DNA from: a gamma proteobacterium symbiont of Lucinoma myriamae
GTDB lineage: Bacteria; Pseudomonadota; Gammaproteobacteria; GRL18
DNA: 9,240 nucleotides
Direction of reading: 5' to 3'
NCBI GenBank assembly: GCA_025655635.1
Contig: JAHXIM010000005.1
Location: forward strand, 1-9,240
Position numbers and translations under genes: made by a program. Positions 6,857 to 9,240 of this stretch are shown here, one piece after another; position 1 is the stretch's first letter, and every line of letters begins with the position of its first letter. Below the pieces are notes generated by a model. The model had not been told where the DNA came from. It saw nothing but the letters and a program-made list of their open reading frames with translations, and searched no databases.

Positions 6857-7693
6857 ATGAATAAATTAATACTAAAATTAATTCTAACGGGATTGCTCTG
6901 TACTGCAATTAGCAGTGCTTATGCCAGTCCAGAGAAAGATCGAGAAGCACTAATAAAATATGTCGAAGTACGTTTTCCTGGCATTGCATTAGAAGAATTT
7001 GCTAATGGTGCTTATGCCTATGATACTGTGGGTAGAGAAAGCTGGGAAGCCATTGAAGAATTTCCTCCCTATGAAATTGCCGTAGATGATGGCCAGGAAA
7101 TGTGGGAGCAGCCCTTTGCCAATGGTAAAAGCTATAAAGATTGTTTTGCTGACGGGCCTGTAATTGCACAAAACTACCCTCATTGGGATAAAAAGCAGGG
7201 CATGGTCATTACTTTAGCGCTGGCTTTGAATCAATGTCGAAAAGCTAATGGTGAAAAGCCGTTAAAATATAAAAAAGGCAGTATTAACAATATGTTATCC
7301 TATATCTCATTTGCGTCTCGTGGTAAAAAAACAAATGTAGTAATACCCGAAGCTGATGCCGGTGCTATGGCTGCTTATGAAGATGGAAAAAAATTCTTTT
7401 ATACTCGCAGAGGACAATTAAACTTTTCATGTGCCACTTGTCATGTGCAAAATGCAGGTAATAAAATTCGTTCAGAGACTTTAAGTGCTGCTTTAGGACA
7501 TACCACTCACTTTCCTGTTTATCGTTCTAAATGGGGGGCAGTCGGTACTTTACATCGTCGTTTTACTGGTTGTAATAAGCAAGTTCGTGCTAAGCCGTTT
7601 AAAGCACAAGGTGAAGAGTATCGTAATCTGGAATATTTTTTGACTTATATGAGCAATGGTCTGGAACTTAATGGCCCTGGTGCTCGTAAATAA
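6857..7693 (+). CDS. soxA: SoxA, mono-heme c-type cytochrome subunit of SoxXA
   Basis: SoxA is the catalytic subunit of the periplasmic SoxXA complex, whose heme carries an unusual cysteine (persulfide) ligand. The 278-residue product has a Sec signal peptide (about 1-23, ending AYA). It has one heme site CATCH (C192, C195, H196), and the conserved distal ligand cysteine C239 in FTGCNKQVRA. The C-terminal EEYRNLEYFLTYMSNGL (253-269) is strongly SoxA-like. The N-terminal half has no CxxCH; single cysteines C96 and C127 lie where di-heme SoxA carries its first heme, so this is the mono-heme type, with C96-C127 likely a disulfide. The ribosome site is weak: no purine-rich box precedes the ATG, and a six-codon mini-ORF (6833-6853) ends three bases before it, so translation could be coupled. 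The next gene starts 41 nt downstream. Confidence 0.95.
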   Translation: MNKLILKLILTGLLCTAISSAYASPEKDREALIKYVEVRFPGIALEEFANGAYAYDTVGRESWEAIEEFPPYEIAVDDGQEMWEQPFANGKSYKDCFADGPVIAQNYPHWDKKQGMVITLALALNQCRKANGEKPLKYKKGSINNMLSYISFASRGKKTNVVIPEADAGAMAAYEDGKKFFYTRRGQLNFSCATCHVQNAGNKIRSETLSAALGHTTHFPVYRSKWGAVGTLHRRFTGCNKQVRAKPFKAQGEEYRNLEYFLTYMSNGLELNGPGARK

Positions 7694-7734
7694 AAAGCAT
7701 TTGTGAACAATAAAAAATATTTTAGGAGAATACT

Positions 7735-8697
7735 ATGAAAATAACGAGCATAATCTTGCTAAGTGCTACTTTACTGGTGAGCAGTACTGTAAGCGCTGCT
7801 GATAAGAATACGGCAGATTCTAAAGAAGTTACTGAAGTCAAAGCAGCCATTGCTAAAGCTGAAACATCACGTAAACATGCCGCATCTGTTAAGGGTGAGT
7901 GGCGTGATACCGGTAAAATTATCAAACAGGCAAAAGCTGCATTAGCATCTGGAGAATTTGATAAAGCTACTAAGTTAGCGCGTAAAGCGGAACGACAGGG
8001 TAGTTATGGCTATGAACAGGCTGTTTCTCAAAAGACTCAAAAGAACTTAACAACGCCTCCTTATCTCAATAGAGACAGTGTCTTAGGCTCTGTTGTCACG
8101 GGTGATGGGTATATTACCCCGAAATTAAAAATTATTGATGTGAAGCATAATGGCAAAGCGGTTGCTATTACTCGCGAAACAAACAAAAATGCAACAATTC
8201 CTAAGACTTTTTCTCACACTGCCAGAGCCTGTCCTCCTTTTTGTGTGCAGCCAATCACCGTTGCAGAAAATGTAGGTACTATTGGTGAATTAGAAGTATT
8301 GCATTATCTTCAGCGTATGAGCCGTGATGACAGAAATGTGGTAATTGTTGATTCTCGTACACCTGAATGGGTACAACAGGGTACTATTCCTGGTTCTGTC
8401 AGTATCCCCTGGAACAAGATCAGCCTTGATTCACAAGGTGAATTTGCAGTAGAGTCGGAAACAGAAATTCTGGATGATATTCTGAGTCATGACTTTGGTG
8501 TACAAATAGTCAAAGGTGAGCGTGATTTCCGTAATGCTAAAACTCTGGTGATGTTCTGTAATGGTAGTTGGTGTCCACAATCTTCAACCAATATTAAAAC
8601 ATTGTTAAATCTGGGCTATCCTGCTTATAAACTTAAGTGGTATCGTGGTGGTATGCAGTCATGGGTGAGCCTTGGTCTGACAACAGTTAAGCCATAG
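7735..8697 (+). CDS. SoxK-SoxL fusion: SoxXA-binding domain plus rhodanese domain, periplasmic
   Basis: One 320-residue exported protein joins two functions that are usually separate genes. A Sec signal peptide (about 1-21, ending VSA) precedes a Lys/Ala-rich helical domain at about 30-105 with the SoxXA-binding (SoxK) hallmark GEWRDTGKIIKQA (54-66) and LARKAERQG (81-89). SoxK relatives bind SoxXA and raise its activity. After a linker containing C166 and C170 (CPPFC), a rhodanese-like domain spans about 183-318, with VDSR (205-208), GTIPGSVSIPW (216-226), active loop C275-NGSW-C280 and WYRGGMQSW (302-310). The loop resembles the CNGxWC type of SoxL-like rhodaneses, with C280 where classic rhodaneses have Arg. 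The ribosome site TAGGAG lies seven bases before the ATG. Being last in soxX-A-K/L, it would tether a sulfur transferase to SoxXA; that role is inference. No internal stop or frameshift is seen. Confidence 0.9.
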   Translation: MKITSIILLSATLLVSSTVSAADKNTADSKEVTEVKAAIAKAETSRKHAASVKGEWRDTGKIIKQAKAALASGEFDKATKLARKAERQGSYGYEQAVSQKTQKNLTTPPYLNRDSVLGSVVTGDGYITPKLKIIDVKHNGKAVAITRETNKNATIPKTFSHTARACPPFCVQPITVAENVGTIGELEVLHYLQRMSRDDRNVVIVDSRTPEWVQQGTIPGSVSIPWNKISLDSQGEFAVESETEILDDILSHDFGVQIVKGERDFRNAKTLVMFCNGSWCPQSSTNIKTLLNLGYPAYKLKWYRGGMQSWVSLGLTTVKP

Positions 8698-8735
8698 TTT
8701 ATATCAGTTATATGACCTTTCCTTAAGTCTCATAG

Positions 8736-8764
8736 GTGAAGAACAGGTGCCAAGCCTGCTTCAC
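8736..8764 (+). terminator. Hairpin after the soxXA-K/L operon
   Basis: GTGAAG (8736-8741) pairs with CTTCAC (8759-8764), and inside it CAGG (8744-8747) pairs with CCTG (8755-8758) around a 7-nt loop, with an AA bulge on the left. It lies about 40 bases after the last sox stop codon. There is no T run directly after it, so it may be a weak or factor-aided terminator, or an mRNA 3'-end stabiliser. Confidence 0.5.
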
Positions 8765-8765
8765 T

Positions 8766-8807
8766 TCAGGTATAATCAATGGCTTTGAAGCATTGAATTA
8801 TACCTGA
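8766..8807. promoter_or_regulatory. Near-perfect 16-bp inverted repeat abutting the ubiE start, containing a -10-like box
   Basis: TCAGGTATAATCAATG (8766-8781) pairs with CATTGAATTATACCTGA (8791-8807), with one unpaired base and a 9-nt loop. The right arm ends one base before the ATG. The left arm contains TATAAT (8771-8776), with TGCCAA 17 bp upstream as a poor -35. No purine-rich ribosome site precedes the ATG. It may act as promoter plus operator, or as an mRNA hairpin hiding the start codon. Confidence 0.5.
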
Positions 8808-8808
8808 C

Positions 8809-9168
8809 ATGAGCAAACTCGATAACACCTTTGGTCAGCAGACCGTCTCCCAACAGCAACGTGAAGAAAAAATTCGCCGCGTTTTTAAACTGGTTGCTCC
8901 CCGATATGATTTAATGAATGATTTTATGAGTTTTGGAACTCATCGGATCTGGAAACGTTTTTTTGTTAATTTTATCAACTTTAAATCGACAGATATTATT
9001 GTTGATTTAGCCGGTGGTACTGGTGATATTGCTCGAAAATTGGTGAATAAAGGTGCCAATGTCATTGTTGTTGATCCCAGTGTTGAAATGATGCGTGCAG
9101 GTGTGCAGTCAAACCCATTGCAAGTGGTTAATGTGGCTGCTATCGGTGAAACAATGCCATTAACTTAA
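8809..9168 (+). CDS. ubiE: UbiE/COQ5-like quinone methyltransferase, truncated after 119 residues
   Basis: The product matches the N-terminal half of UbiE, the SAM-dependent C-methyltransferase of ubiquinone/menaquinone synthesis. Diagnostic segments are VAPRYDLMNDFMSFGTHRIW (29-48) and SAM-binding motif I, VDLAGGTGDIA (65-75), followed by the acidic end of strand 2, VVDPSVEMM (87-95). Full-length UbiE is about 250 residues, but TAA at 9166-9168 stops this frame. The catalytic and C-terminal motifs (for example the FGLRN region) are absent from the visible remainder. A +1 shift near 9160-9166 would continue as LKDSTHSFVSHIVLG, which only loosely suits the region after motif II, so neither a frameshift nor a simple deletion is proven. 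It may be a pseudogene, a rearranged copy or a sequence error. No good ribosome site is seen, and a long inverted repeat touches the start. Confidence 0.75.
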   Translation: MSKLDNTFGQQTVSQQQREEKIRRVFKLVAPRYDLMNDFMSFGTHRIWKRFFVNFINFKSTDIIVDLAGGTGDIARKLVNKGANVIVVDPSVEMMRAGVQSNPLQVVNVAAIGETMPLT

Positions 9169-9172
9169 GGAT

Positions 9173-9240
9173 TCAACCCACTCTTTTGTAAGCCATATTG
9201 TACTTGGGTCTATTCCAGCGATTTCGTTTGTCTACTCTTA
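9173..9240 (-). CDS. Possible 3' end of an opposing reading frame at the window edge
   Basis: On the minus strand a frame stays open from the right window edge to a stop at 9173-9175, reading RVDKRNRWNRPKYNMAYKRVG. It ends five bases from the ubiE stop, which would fit a convergent gene placed where ubiE was cut. I do not recognise the family, and 22 codons are too few to tell it from chance. Confidence 0.15.
   Translation of the reverse strand, partial: RVDKRNRWNRPKYNMAYKRVG

Noticed and set aside
7722..7925. Minus-strand 67-codon frame opposite the start of the SoxK-SoxL gene
   Set aside because: It is a shadow of the signal peptide and Lys/Ala-rich helical domain.
1..9240. CRISPR arrays, tRNA or rRNA genes, complete insertion sequences
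   Set aside because: No regularly spaced repeats, tRNA-like clover features, rRNA segments, transposase domains or terminal inverted repeats were seen on either strand.

Overview
This AT-rich window carries a divergent sulfur-oxidation (Sox) locus with its own two-component sensor/regulator pair. The gene content suggests a gammaproteobacterial sulfur oxidizer: a Tat-exported SoxB, a mono-heme SoxA, a SoxK-like SoxXA-binding segment, a SoxL-like rhodanese, and a UbiE-type quinone methyltransferase next door. From memory, the layout resembles soxB // soxX-A-K-L of purple sulfur bacteria such as Allochromatium vinosum. Species cannot be set from the sequence; a Chromatiales- or Thiotrichales-like organism is an inference.

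Layout, left to right. (1) 1-1039: a 5'-truncated P-type cation ATPase (hinge motif and C-terminal membrane segments only). Its homology starts abruptly at about base 83, behind an unrelated short reading frame. (2) 1052-1077: a hairpin between the two converging genes. (3) 1111-3024, minus: soxB. (4) 3025-3271: divergent control region. (5) 3272-6116, plus: a TtrS/ThsS-like hybrid of PhnD-type periplasmic sensor, PAS and histidine kinase, followed 10 nt later by a FixJ/TtrR-type response regulator. (6) 6117-6430: terminator, a second inverted repeat and the soxX promoter. (7) 6431-8697, plus: soxX, soxA and one 320-codon gene that joins SoxK and SoxL. (8) 8698-8808: two consecutive hairpins. 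(9) 8809-9168: a ubiE-like gene broken after 119 codons; what follows to 9240 is not recognisable as ubiE.

How the parts work together (family knowledge plus inference). SoxXA is the periplasmic c-type cytochrome that oxidatively attaches thiosulfate to the SoxYZ carrier, SoxK assists SoxXA, SoxB hydrolytically releases sulfate, and the rhodanese may handle sulfane sulfur. soxYZ and soxCD are absent from the window, so the carrier must be encoded elsewhere. The kinase/regulator pair is related to tetrathionate/thiosulfate sensors and lies between the two sox arms, so it is the likely local switch for both.

The most interesting points are the SoxK-SoxL fusion, the placement of a thiosulfate/tetrathionate-type sensor inside the sox locus, an expanded Gly-Leu hexanucleotide repeat in the kinase ATP lid, shared CCATAA motifs in both control regions, and broken genes at both edges.
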